DNA of 64,000 nt from S015-6 sp964479535 (GTDB lineage: Bacteria; Desulfobacterota; DSWW01), in the NCBI GenBank assembly GCA_964479535.1, contig CAYZMM010000003.1:62001-126000 (forward strand). Reading direction: 5' to 3'. The notes beneath the pieces were generated by a model. It made no database searches. It had not been told where the DNA came from and saw only the letters and a program-made list of their open reading frames with translations. This document shows, in pieces, positions 51,364-59,153 of this stretch. Position 1 is the first letter of the stretch, and every line of letters starts with the position of its first letter. A program made the translations under genes and the position numbers.

Positions 51364-52269
51364 ATGAAGATCATGATTACGGGCGCCGGTGGGTTCGTCG
51401 GCACCCATCTCACGCGCTTTCTGCTCGAAAAGGATCACAGGGTGGTCGGCCTGGGCACGTCGGCTCCGTCGTCGCCGGTGAGCCACTCGAACTACCGGTT
51501 CCTCCAGGCCGACCTCACCGAGTCCGGCGACTGGCAGCAAGAGCTGGCCGACACGGACGCGGTGGTGCACCTTGCCGGCAAGACCCTCTTCCGCTGGTGG
51601 ACGGAGAAGCACAAGCAGGCCATGTACGACAGCCGCATACGGACGACCCGCAACCTGGTCGAGGCCCTGCCGGCGGACCGGCCCACCGTCCTCTGCAGCG
51701 CCTCTGCAGTCGGATACTACGGGGACCGCGGAGACGACCGCCTCACGGAAGACGAGCCGCCGGGGGACGATTTTCTCGCCGGGATCAGCAAGGACTGGGA
51801 GGCGGAGGCCCGGAGGGCGGAGGAAAAGGGCGCCCGTGTCTGCATCATGCGCTTCGGCATCGTGCTCGGGCCCGGCGGAGGCGCCATGGCGAAGATGCTC
51901 CCCGCCTTCCGGCTCTGCCTGGGCGGCCCGCTGGGAGACGGCGGGCAGTGGTTCCCGTGGATTCACCTTCAGGACCTCCTGAACGCCGCCTACTTCCTCG
52001 TGGGGAACGAAAGGGCCGGGGGCGCCTACAACTTCACCGCACAGCCGGTTCGGCAGCGGGACTTCGCCCGGACCCTGGGGGACGTGCTCGGCCGCCCCGC
52101 GGTGCTGCCGGCCCCTGCGTTCGCGCTCAGGGCCGTGCTGGGCGAGATGGCGCAGGCTTTCCTCAACAGCCACCGCGCCGTGCCCGGGAGGCTCGTCGAT
52201 CAGGGCTTCCGGTGCTCGTTCGAACAGGCCCGCGATGCGCTCGAAGACATCGCAGACACGAGCGGATGA
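51364..52269 (+). CDS. TIGR01777-type NAD-dependent epimerase (SDR39U1 family)
   Basis: 301 residues, ATG 51364 with GGAGG upstream. N-terminal MITGAGGFVGTHL is the Rossmann nucleotide site; SASAVGYYGDRG contains the SDR YxxxD-like motif; WFPWIHLQDLLNAAYFLV and a C-terminal DUF1731-like part complete the family pattern. Known relatives (YfcH, SULA) have poorly defined substrates, possibly nucleotide sugars. Monocistronic. Confidence 0.86.
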   Translation: MKIMITGAGGFVGTHLTRFLLEKDHRVVGLGTSAPSSPVSHSNYRFLQADLTESGDWQQELADTDAVVHLAGKTLFRWWTEKHKQAMYDSRIRTTRNLVEALPADRPTVLCSASAVGYYGDRGDDRLTEDEPPGDDFLAGISKDWEAEARRAEEKGARVCIMRFGIVLGPGGGAMAKMLPAFRLCLGGPLGDGGQWFPWIHLQDLLNAAYFLVGNERAGGAYNFTAQPVRQRDFARTLGDVLGRPAVLPAPAFALRAVLGEMAQAFLNSHRAVPGRLVDQGFRCSFEQARDALEDIADTSG

Positions 52270-52334
52270 CGGTTCGGCCGGGCGTCATCGAGCGCAGCCA
52301 CCGCCCGTTTCGCCTTTCCATTCCTCGAGTTGCC

Positions 52335-53276
52335 TCAAGGCCCCGACGCCATGCGCTCGTACAGCCTTTCCGCATCCTCGCGGCGGCAGAGCTCGCTTCC
52401 CGGTGTCATCACGGCTGCCGCGCCCGCAGCCAGGCCGCGACGGACGGCATCCGGAAACGACTCCCCCCGGGCAAGACCGAGGACGATGCCCGCGACCATG
52501 CTGTCTCCGGCCCCGACCTTGCTTCTGACCGGGACCGTGGGGGCCGGGAACTGCTCGCAGTGCTCTCCCCAGACGCCGATGGCGCCGCCGCTCCCCAGGG
52601 AGACCACCACGTGTTCGCTCCGCCCCTCCTGCACGATTCGTCGTGCGACGTCCACCCGGTCGGAATCCTCTTCGACCGGCCCCTTCGCCAGGGACTCCAG
52701 TTCGCGCAGGTTCGGCTTGATCAGGAAGACCCCGCTCCGGATCCCGGCGGAAAGGGGCTCTCCCGACGTGTCCAGAATCAGTTCCGTTGCCTGCTCTCGC
52801 GCCCAGCGTCCCACGCGGCCGTAGAAGTCCTCCGGCACCCCCGGGGGAAGGCCTCCGCTCGCCACGACGTAACGGGGAGCCGGGTCCGCCCGGCCCAGTT
52901 CCTCGAGGCAGCGTTGCCATTCCGCTTCCGTGAGCTTCGGGCCGGGCATACCGAAACGGAACTGCTGCTCCGTGGATTTCTCGTACACCGTCAGGTTCTC
53001 GCGCGTCCATCCCTCGACCTCGATCGCCACCTGCTCGAGATGTTCCTCTTCCAGCAGTCTGCGGAGAAGACCGCCCGGCGGGCCCCCTGCCGTGTACAGG
53101 GCGATCGACTCGCCCCCCAGCGCTCGAATCGCCTTCGAGACATTGATGCCGCCCCCCCCCGGGTCGAACCGGGGCACACCGCACCGCAGCTTCTTGTCGG
53201 GCATGACGTTGTCCACTGCCGTGCTCTTGTCGATGGCGGGGTTCATGGTCAGGGTCAGGATCCTTGCTTGCGGCAT
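52335..53276 (-). CDS. pfkB: 6-phosphofructokinase of the PfkB (ribokinase) type
   Basis: 313 residues. Very like E. coli PfkB: EPGGGGINV-equivalent FDPGGGGINVSKAI, KLRCGVPRF, VSGSLPPG-equivalent VASGGLPPGVP, VDSSGEAL-equivalent LDTSGEPLSAG and the anion hole/base VGAGDSMVAG. It phosphorylates fructose-6-phosphate (or tagatose-6-phosphate/fructose-1-phosphate in relatives), taking glycogen breakdown products into glycolysis. Divergent from the CPA2 antiporter gene. Confidence 0.9.
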   Translation of the reverse strand: MPQARILTLTMNPAIDKSTAVDNVMPDKKLRCGVPRFDPGGGGINVSKAIRALGGESIALYTAGGPPGGLLRRLLEEEHLEQVAIEVEGWTRENLTVYEKSTEQQFRFGMPGPKLTEAEWQRCLEELGRADPAPRYVVASGGLPPGVPEDFYGRVGRWAREQATELILDTSGEPLSAGIRSGVFLIKPNLRELESLAKGPVEEDSDRVDVARRIVQEGRSEHVVVSLGSGGAIGVWGEHCEQFPAPTVPVRSKVGAGDSMVAGIVLGLARGESFPDAVRRGLAAGAAAVMTPGSELCRREDAERLYERMASGP

Positions 53277-53355
53277 TCGTTCTTCTCCGGATGGGAAGTT
53301 CGCGTTCTTGCTCCATCACCGGCGGACAGGCCGGCAGCGGCTCCTCGGAGGACGT

Positions 53356-53371
53356 TGCAAAAACCGGGCCC
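53356..53371 (-). promoter_or_regulatory. Probable sigma-54 promoter for pfkB
   Basis: Minus-strand GGGCCC-GGTTT-TTGCA; the -12 box and spacing are good, the -24 box is degenerate. It is back-to-back with the antiporter promoter, the two -24 boxes being 3 bp apart. Confidence 0.55.
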
Positions 53372-53374
53372 TGC

Positions 53375-53390
53375 TGGCATGCTCCTTGCT
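53375..53390 (+). promoter_or_regulatory. Sigma-54 promoter for the CPA2 antiporter gene
   Basis: TGGCAT-GCTCC-TTGCT with correct spacing, 122 bp before the ATG at 53512. Confidence 0.8.
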
Positions 53391-53455
53391 CGAGGTGCCC
53401 TGCCGAAAGCAGCCGCCGAAGGATCGAGGGACGGGAAGCGGCATCCAAGATCTCA

Positions 53456-53502
53456 CGTACCGCAGCTGCACAGGCTGGAACGAGCTGTGCAACATGTGCA
53501 CA
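53456..53502. promoter_or_regulatory. Two putative enhancer dyads, including the only perfect copy
   Basis: CGTACC-GCAGC-TGCACA at 53456-53472 and TGTGCA-ACATG-TGCACA at 53486-53502, 30 bp apart. They are 85 and 115 bp upstream of the pfkB -24 element, but downstream of the antiporter promoter, in its leader and touching its ribosome site. Binding here could therefore activate pfkB and also affect the antiporter. Confidence 0.65.
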
Positions 53503-53511
53503 GGAGAATCA

Positions 53512-55383
53512 ATGAACCAAACCACCCTCTCCTTCATTCCGCTCCTGGTGGTCCTGGGGCTCTCCTTTCTCGTGCCCATCGCCCTGTCCCGGGTCAAGCG
53601 GATCTTCATTCCGATCGTCATCGGGGAGATCGCGGCGGGGATGGTCATCGGGCCGAGCGGGTTCGGGATCGTGGAGGAGAGCACGGTGCTTCGCATCCTC
53701 TCGGAACTCGGCTTCGCCTTTCTCATGTTTCTCTGCGGATTGGAGATCGACTTTGGGGGGGTACTCGAGAGCGGGGAACGCAAGGGTGCCCTGTGGAAGC
53801 GATGGGTCTCGAACCACCTGGTCCTCGGGGTCGTCACCTTCGTCCTGACCCTGGTCCTGGCCGCATGCTGCGCCTTCCTGCTCGCTCGGCTGGACCCGAT
53901 GGTCGACCCGTGGATCCTTTCCCTGATCCTGGCCACCACGTCGCTCGGTGTCGTGGCTCCGGTCCTGAAGGAGCGGGGCTTCATGAACGAGCGGTTCGGT
54001 CAGCTCGTTCTCGCATCCGCCATGGTGGCCGATTTCCTGAGCATCTTTCTCATAAGCGTCTACGTGCTCCTCCGGAGTCGCGGGCCCACCTTCGAGCTCC
54101 TGCTCGTCCTTCTTCTCATCGCGGCCTTTGTGGTGGCGTACCGCGTGGCCAGCCTGTTTCGCGACCACCTGCCGGCACAGAGGCTCATCGAGGAGATCTC
54201 CTCGGCCACCTCCCAGATCAAGCTGCGGGGCGCGCTCGCCCTGGCCCTCGTCTTCATCGTCCTGGCCGAGACGCTCGGCATCGAGATCATCCTCGGCTCC
54301 TTTCTCGCAGGCTTCATCCTCTCCCTGTTCTCGGACCGGGAGGATTCCCCCCTGCGCGAGAAGCTGGACGCAATCGGCTACGGCTTCTTCATCCCCATCT
54401 TCTTCATCATGGTGGGCGTCTCCTTCGATCTGCCCGCCCTGCTCGAATCACGGGAAGCCCTGCTGAGCCTGCCGCTCCTACTGGTCGTGGCCTACGCGGT
54501 GAAGCTCCTGCCGTCGCTCCTGTACCGTGTCGGGTTCTCGTGGCGCGAGACCCTCGCGGCCGGCCTTCTCATGAGCTCGCGCCTGTCGCTGCTCATCGCG
54601 GCCGCGGCCATCGGCCTGGATCTGGAGGCGATCTCCGAGGCGGTCTACTCGGCCATCATCCTGGTGGCCGTGGTCACCTGCACCCTTTCCCCGCTCCTGT
54701 TCAACGTGTTTGGACCCGAACCCTCTACGGGCAGGGACCTCGTTCTCGTCATCGGCTGCGCTCGCTTTGCAGAGCTGCTCACCCAGCGTCTGCAGGGACA
54801 CGGCCAGGAAACGGTGCTGCTGTGCACGGACCTCGCATCGGAGCCTTCCGACGTGCCGGCCACCGAGGCGAAGAGGATACGGGCCGAGGCGCTCCGGAAA
54901 GCGGGCGCGGAGCACGCCCGCTGCGTGGTCGTGGTGGAGGAGGACGACGAGGCGAACCTGCAGCTCTGCCGGATGATCCGCCTGCTCCTCGACGTGCCGA
55001 ACGTCATCTCCTGGGTGCAGGATCCCGCGAAGAACCCGGATTTCCAGAAGCTCGGCGTTCGGGTCATCAACCCGGCCTACTCCACCATGCTCATCATGGA
55101 AGGAATGGTTCTGAACCCGGAGGCGATCTCCCTGTTTCCGGACGTGGACGAAAACCTGGAAATCCGGGAGGTGAAGCTGAAGAACGTGGAACTCGCGGGG
55201 ATCCGCCTGTCCGAACTGGTCCTGCCCCAGGGCGTGGCCGTACTGATGATCCAGCGCGGCGACAGCCTGCTCGTGCCCGACCGGAACAGCGAGATCGCCG
55301 CCAACGACGTGATCACGGTGGCCGGCTCCCTGAACGAGGTGGAAGAGGCCATCCGCCTCCTGCAGCACGCCCGAAGCGCCTGA
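53512..55383 (+). CDS. CPA2-type cation:proton antiporter (KefB-like) with TrkA-type regulatory domains
   Basis: 623 residues, ATG 53512. Residues 1-400 hold about 12 membrane helices with the CPA2 stretches VIGEIAAGMVIGPSGFGI and FIPIFFIMVGVSFDLP. The cytoplasmic C-terminus has a Rossmann-like domain (LVLVIGCARFAELLTQRLQ) in which the GxGxxG nucleotide motif is degenerate (GCARFA), and a TrkA-C domain (ELVLPQGVAVLMIQRGD). Expected to exchange Na+ or K+ for H+; the altered nucleotide motif suggests it is not controlled by NAD in the usual way. Confidence 0.88.
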   Translation: MNQTTLSFIPLLVVLGLSFLVPIALSRVKRIFIPIVIGEIAAGMVIGPSGFGIVEESTVLRILSELGFAFLMFLCGLEIDFGGVLESGERKGALWKRWVSNHLVLGVVTFVLTLVLAACCAFLLARLDPMVDPWILSLILATTSLGVVAPVLKERGFMNERFGQLVLASAMVADFLSIFLISVYVLLRSRGPTFELLLVLLLIAAFVVAYRVASLFRDHLPAQRLIEEISSATSQIKLRGALALALVFIVLAETLGIEIILGSFLAGFILSLFSDREDSPLREKLDAIGYGFFIPIFFIMVGVSFDLPALLESREALLSLPLLLVVAYAVKLLPSLLYRVGFSWRETLAAGLLMSSRLSLLIAAAAIGLDLEAISEAVYSAIILVAVVTCTLSPLLFNVFGPEPSTGRDLVLVIGCARFAELLTQRLQGHGQETVLLCTDLASEPSDVPATEAKRIRAEALRKAGAEHARCVVVVEEDDEANLQLCRMIRLLLDVPNVISWVQDPAKNPDFQKLGVRVINPAYSTMLIMEGMVLNPEAISLFPDVDENLEIREVKLKNVELAGIRLSELVLPQGVAVLMIQRGDSLLVPDRNSEIAANDVITVAGSLNEVEEAIRLLQHARSA

Positions 55384-55391
55384 ACCCAACT

Positions 55392-55407
55392 CAGGGGACG
55401 TCCCCTG
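55392..55407. repeat. 16-bp perfect palindrome between convergent genes
   Basis: CAGGGGACGTCCCCTG, self-complementary, 8 bp after the antiporter stop and 12 bp before the end of the convergent protease gene. The half GGGGACGT is shared with the TTTAGGGGACGTTGTT family. Confidence 0.6.
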
Positions 55408-55419
55408 TTCCGCGCCCGG

Positions 55420-56883
55420 TTATCGGGACACGACCTTCAGTTTCGAACCGGCTTCGACTCGATCCTCCAGGTACATGCCGTTCAGAAGGGCGTGAAAGGC
55501 CAGCTCTTCACCGCTCACGCCGAGGGACGAGAGTGCGGAGCGCAGGTCTCCGGAGGCGGCGACGGTTCGAACCCGCAGGCGGGACGGCCCCCTGCGCAGG
55601 CGGTCCGGGTCGTCCAGGGCGCGGAAGCCGGTCATCGTGTTCCTGAACACGCCCTGGTAGCCGTCGAAAGCCGCCGCAGGGGCGAGCCCCTGAAAGCCGA
55701 AGACCGAGCCGCCCTTTTCGATGAACAGGACCATCCCCTTCAGCTCCCCCCGGTCGGTATACCAGGAGGCGATGACACGCTGCGCGTCCAGGCCGCTGAC
55801 CTGCACCGCTTCCGAGGAGAGCACGTTCGCTCCGGACTCGGAGAAGAAGTCCCGGGCCGCCGTCCGGGCCGACGAGGCGGCGGGCGCGAAGAAGAGGATC
55901 ACCGCCTGCTGGTTCGGCTCGATCATCCGGACCCGGGAAGCCGCATTCTCCACCTTCCAGCCGTCCGGGACGGGAAAGCTGAACTTCATCTCCGGGTGGT
56001 AGAACCGGCCCTTTTCCACGTAGCCCTGGCGCGGGTCCTCGCCGACGACGATCCCGTCGATCTCGCGCAGGTAGGCCTCCCGCCTGACGCGATAGGGCGC
56101 CTTTCCGGTTTGCCGCTTCCACGTCTGCGCCTTCTCCCGGACCGCTCCCTGGCGGTCCGCGGGGTCCGGGTGCGTGGACAGCCAGCCGGGCAGGCTGCCG
56201 GCCCCGGAATCCTCTCCCTTCCGTCTCAGGGTCTCGAAGAAGCCCGCCATCTCGGCGGCGTCGTACCCGGCACGGGTGGCGTACTCCACCCCCAGGTCGT
56301 CCGCCTGGCGCTCGTCGTCGCGGCTGTAGCGCAGGAACAGCAGCCCCACGCCGAACCGGGCCAGTTCCGCGTAGTCGCGAAAGGCCTCGGAAAGAATGCT
56401 GCCCAGGCCGAGGCCGAGCTGTGCGAGTTGCGCGCGGCTGTACTGCTGCGCTGTGTGCCGGGCGCTGATGTGCCCGATCTCGTGGCCGAGCACGCCGGCG
56501 AGCTCCGCTTCGCTGTTCATGTAGGCGAGGATCTCCCGGGTCAGGTAGACATACCCGCCGGGCACGGCAAAGGCGTTCACCGCGGGCGAGTCGAGGACCC
56601 GGAACGTGTGGTCCAGTCCGGACCGGTGGGAATGCGGAACCAGGTCCTGACCGATGCGTCGCACGTATCCTTCCAGCTCCGGGTCGTCATAGACCCCGTA
56701 GGTGGAAACGATCTGCTCGTCGGTGCGCTCACCGAGCGCCTTCTCCTCGGATCGCGACAGGAGCATCAGCTCCTTCTCCCCGGTGACCGGGTTGACCGCG
56801 CAGGAAGGCAGGCACAGGGCCGCAGCGAGAAGGCAGGCGGCGAGGACGATGGGAAGGATCCGTGGCGTCGAAAGGGGCTTCAT
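55420..56883 (-). CDS. M48 family metalloprotease lipoprotein (BepA/LoiP-like)
   Basis: 487 residues, ATG 56883 with AAAGGAG upstream. A lipoprotein signal ends LPSCAVNP (lipobox Cys ~28), so it should be anchored in the periplasm. Zn site: HEIGHISARH near residue 140 and the third ligand Glu in RDDERQADDLG. The C-terminal ~180 residues are a separate domain ending EAGSKLKVVSR, resembling a LysM-like/PDZ-less tail seen in larger M48 lipoproteins. Expected to degrade misfolded envelope proteins. Confidence 0.89.
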   Translation of the reverse strand: MKPLSTPRILPIVLAACLLAAALCLPSCAVNPVTGEKELMLLSRSEEKALGERTDEQIVSTYGVYDDPELEGYVRRIGQDLVPHSHRSGLDHTFRVLDSPAVNAFAVPGGYVYLTREILAYMNSEAELAGVLGHEIGHISARHTAQQYSRAQLAQLGLGLGSILSEAFRDYAELARFGVGLLFLRYSRDDERQADDLGVEYATRAGYDAAEMAGFFETLRRKGEDSGAGSLPGWLSTHPDPADRQGAVREKAQTWKRQTGKAPYRVRREAYLREIDGIVVGEDPRQGYVEKGRFYHPEMKFSFPVPDGWKVENAASRVRMIEPNQQAVILFFAPAASSARTAARDFFSESGANVLSSEAVQVSGLDAQRVIASWYTDRGELKGMVLFIEKGGSVFGFQGLAPAAAFDGYQGVFRNTMTGFRALDDPDRLRRGPSRLRVRTVAASGDLRSALSSLGVSGEELAFHALLNGMYLEDRVEAGSKLKVVSR

Positions 56884-56908
56884 CGCTTCTCCTTTCTTTG
56901 CCTCGACG

Positions 56909-56924
56909 AGCAAGCCGCGTGCCA
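56909..56924 (-). promoter_or_regulatory. Sigma-54 promoter for the M48 protease gene
   Basis: Minus-strand TGGCAC-GCGGC-TTGCT, full consensus, only 26 bp before the start, giving a very short leader. The 16 bases are identical to the promoter at 62632-62647. Confidence 0.86.
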
Positions 56925-56977
56925 CCCTGAGAATTCACGCCGTCCGGCCCGCCACGAGGTCCGACGACCTCGACAAA

Positions 56978-57025
56978 CGTGTAGAAGAGGAACAGCGCTG
57001 CGATCGCCTGTGCACAAGGTACACG
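56978..57025. promoter_or_regulatory. Two putative enhancer dyads between M48 gene and fpg
   Basis: CGTGTA-GAAGA-GGAACA at 56978-56994 and TGTGCA-CAAGG-TACACG at 57009-57025, 31 bp apart. They lie 54/85 bp from the minus-strand -24 element and 53/84 bp from the plus-strand one, so the arrangement is symmetric. Confidence 0.65.
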
Positions 57026-57077
57026 GGGACTCACTCCCGTCCCCGTCCGGTGTTCCCTTTACCCCTTCGCCGCCAAC

Positions 57078-57093
57078 GGGTACGGGCCTTGCA
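57078..57093 (+). promoter_or_regulatory. Sigma-54 promoter for the fpg gene
   Basis: GGGTAC-GGGCC-TTGCA; GG-N10-GC spacing is right and the -12 box perfect, the -24 box has two changes. 41 bp before the ATG at 57134. Confidence 0.68.
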
Positions 57094-57133
57094 TGCCCTT
57101 GCGGGAAAGCGGTGATCGACCGAGGAGGGCGCC

Positions 57134-57928
57134 ATGCCGGAGCTGCCGGACGTGGAAGTGTTCAAACGGTATCTCGATGCCACATCCCTGCACAAGAAGA
57201 TCGAGTCCGTTTCCGTTGCGGATACGGACCTGCTCGAATCGGTCAGCCCTTCGCGGCTGATCCGCCGGCTGAAAGGGAACGCCCTCCGGTCCACGCGACG
57301 CCACGGCAAATACCTCTTCGCGGACACGGGCGACGCCTGCTGGCTGGTGCTCCACTTCGGGATGACCGGCTTTCTCAGGTATTTCAAGGAACCGGAAAAG
57401 GAGCCGGATCACGCCCGGCTGCTGCTACGATTCTCCAACGGTTACTCCCTCGCCTATGACTGCCAGCGTAAGCTCGGGAAGATCGGGCTCACCCGCGCAC
57501 CCGAAACGCTCGTGTCGGAAAAGGAACTCGGCCCGGACGCCCTCGCCCCGGAACTGGACCTCGAAGCCTTCGAGGAGATCCTCTCGAATTCGCGCGGGAC
57601 CGTGAAGAACGCCCTCATGAACCAGAACCTCCTGGCAGGGCTCGGCAACGTATACAGCGACGAGATCCTCTTCCAGGCCGGGATCGACCCGAGGGCGAAG
57701 GTGAAGGGACTGGACCAAGACGGCCTGGAATCCCTCTTCCGTGCCATGCGGGAGGACGTGCTGCCCACGGCCATCGACCGGAAGGCCGACCCCTCCCGGT
57801 TTCCGGCCCGGTACATCACGCCGCAGAGGCGGGATGGAGGAACCTGCCCCCGGTGCGGGGACGGGCTCGCCCGTAAGAAGGTGTCGGGACGTACCGCCTA
57901 CCTGTGCACCCACTGCCAAAAAATTTAG
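57134..57928 (+). CDS. Formamidopyrimidine-DNA glycosylase family (Fpg/Nei)
   Basis: 264 residues. MPELPDVE supplies the catalytic Pro2 and Glu3; HGKYLF holds the conserved Lys near residue 58; the H2TH region NQNLLAGLGNVYSDEILF and a C-terminal zinc finger (CPRCGDGL...CTHCQK) complete the family. It removes oxidised purines or pyrimidines from DNA. Fpg and Nei cannot be separated with certainty here. Its TAG stop is in TTTAGGAGGCTGTT, the first bases of a long inverted repeat. Expression from sigma-54 would be unusual for a repair enzyme. Confidence 0.88.
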   Translation: MPELPDVEVFKRYLDATSLHKKIESVSVADTDLLESVSPSRLIRRLKGNALRSTRRHGKYLFADTGDACWLVLHFGMTGFLRYFKEPEKEPDHARLLLRFSNGYSLAYDCQRKLGKIGLTRAPETLVSEKELGPDALAPELDLEAFEEILSNSRGTVKNALMNQNLLAGLGNVYSDEILFQAGIDPRAKVKGLDQDGLESLFRAMREDVLPTAIDRKADPSRFPARYITPQRRDGGTCPRCGDGLARKKVSGRTAYLCTHCQKI

Positions 57929-58053
57929 GAGGCTGTTGAAAAAGTCCCATCTGCTGCGTTCGGCTTCATCCCTCGTCATTCGACGTACGAAAAGTACGCC
58001 TCATTCCTCGGGATTTCGCCTGCCTTGCATCTGGAACTTTTTGAACAGCCTCC
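57928..58053. repeat. Long imperfect inverted repeat (MITE-like), about 126 bp
   Basis: Outer arms 57928-57945 and 58036-58053 match with one mismatch (GGAGGCTGTTGAAAAAGT and its complement). Inner sequence folds further, ending in a CGTAC/GTACG stem at 57984-57998. It begins at the fpg stop codon. The same opening string, GGCTGTTGAA, ends the esterase gene at 24.6 kb. Elements of this type recur in Desulfobacterota genomes; no transposase is encoded. Confidence 0.75.
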
Positions 58054-58079
58054 GTGAGGCACTTTTACAACGTCCCCTA

Positions 58080-59075
58080 TTATTGGGGTTTCAGTTCGAC
58101 GAGGGAGAACCACTCCCGGCTGTCCGTGAACCATCGTTCCACGCTCAGGCCCGCCTCGGAGAACATGTTCATGGCCGAGTCCCTGGAGAACTTGCGGCAG
58201 ACCTCGGTGTGAATCGACTCTCCCTTTTTGAAGTTTACAGAGAGCCCGAGGCCGCCGATCCGGACCGTCATCCGCCTGCGGGCGCACAGGTGCATCTCCA
58301 CCCGCTCCTCCTCCTCGTTGAAGAACGCAACGTGTTCGAAGGAAGAGGTGTCGAAGTCGGCGTTCAGGGCGTTGTTGATCACCTTCAGGATGTTCTTGTT
58401 GAAGGCTTCGGTCACCCCCTGCGCGTCGTTGTACGCCGCCTCCAGGATCGCTTTCGGCTTGAGCATGTCCAGGCCGATGAGAAACCGGTCCTCCGGTTTC
58501 ATGGTGCGGGCCAGCCCCTCGAGGAAAAGCCGGGACTCCTCCTCGCCGAAATTCCCGATGGTGCTTCCGAAAAAGACGATCAGCCGCGGCACGTAATCGG
58601 GGATCACGTGCAGGTGCTGGGTGAAGTCCGCCACGATTCCGAGGACCTTCAGGCCGGGGTAGATCCGGACCAGCTCCTGCAACGCGTCCCGGATGGCGGG
58701 CTCGCTCACGTCCACCGGAACGTACCGAATCTTATCCCGCACCGGCGTCTTCAGCGGGTCCAGGAGCCTCCGGACCTTCCAGTTCGCGCCGGAGCCGATC
58801 TCCACGAGGTCTCCCCTGTTCAAGGTCTCCATGATCCGGGCCCCGTTCTCCTCGAGGATGGAGAGCTCGGTTCGGGTCAGATAGTACTCGGGCAACCGGC
58901 AGATCTTTTCGAACAGAACGGACCCCTGTCCGTCGTAGAAGTACTTGCTGGAAAGGAACTTCCGGTCGGCGCGCATTCCCTCCCGGACATCCCGGGAGAC
59001 ATCTTCGGAAAAACCGGGGCTGAGGTAATTACGGACTTCGATCCCCCGGCTCCCGGCCGACCCGGCCACGGTCAT
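58080..59075 (-). CDS. egtD: L-histidine N-alpha-methyltransferase (EgtD/EanA-like)
   Basis: 331 residues, ATG 59075 with AAAGGAGG upstream. SAM-binding fold with VEIGSGANWKVRRLLD and YVPVDVSE; other family segments are KYFYDGQGSVLFEKICRLPEYYLTRTE, FFGSTIGNFG, and NEEEERVEMHL containing the substrate-binding Glu region. EgtD trimethylates histidine to hercynine, the precursor of ergothioneine. No egtB, egtC or recognisable eanB is in the window. It lies 78 bp after the molybdoenzyme/cysteine desulfurase gene on the same strand. Confidence 0.9.
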   Translation of the reverse strand: MTVAGSAGSRGIEVRNYLSPGFSEDVSRDVREGMRADRKFLSSKYFYDGQGSVLFEKICRLPEYYLTRTELSILEENGARIMETLNRGDLVEIGSGANWKVRRLLDPLKTPVRDKIRYVPVDVSEPAIRDALQELVRIYPGLKVLGIVADFTQHLHVIPDYVPRLIVFFGSTIGNFGEEESRLFLEGLARTMKPEDRFLIGLDMLKPKAILEAAYNDAQGVTEAFNKNILKVINNALNADFDTSSFEHVAFFNEEEERVEMHLCARRRMTVRIGGLGLSVNFKKGESIHTEVCRKFSRDSAMNMFSEAGLSVERWFTDSREWFSLVELKPQ

Positions 59076-59153
59076 CTCCTCCCTCCTTTCACACCTTGGT
59101 TCGCCTTTTTGCTCTTCGCATTCCCTTCCGCTGCGGACCGACGCCTGCTTCGC

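Noticed and set aside
51336..55646. 1436-codon open frame on the plus strand
   Set aside because: Different frame of the epimerase and antiporter genes and antisense to pfkB; low-complexity Arg/Pro/Gly-rich product.
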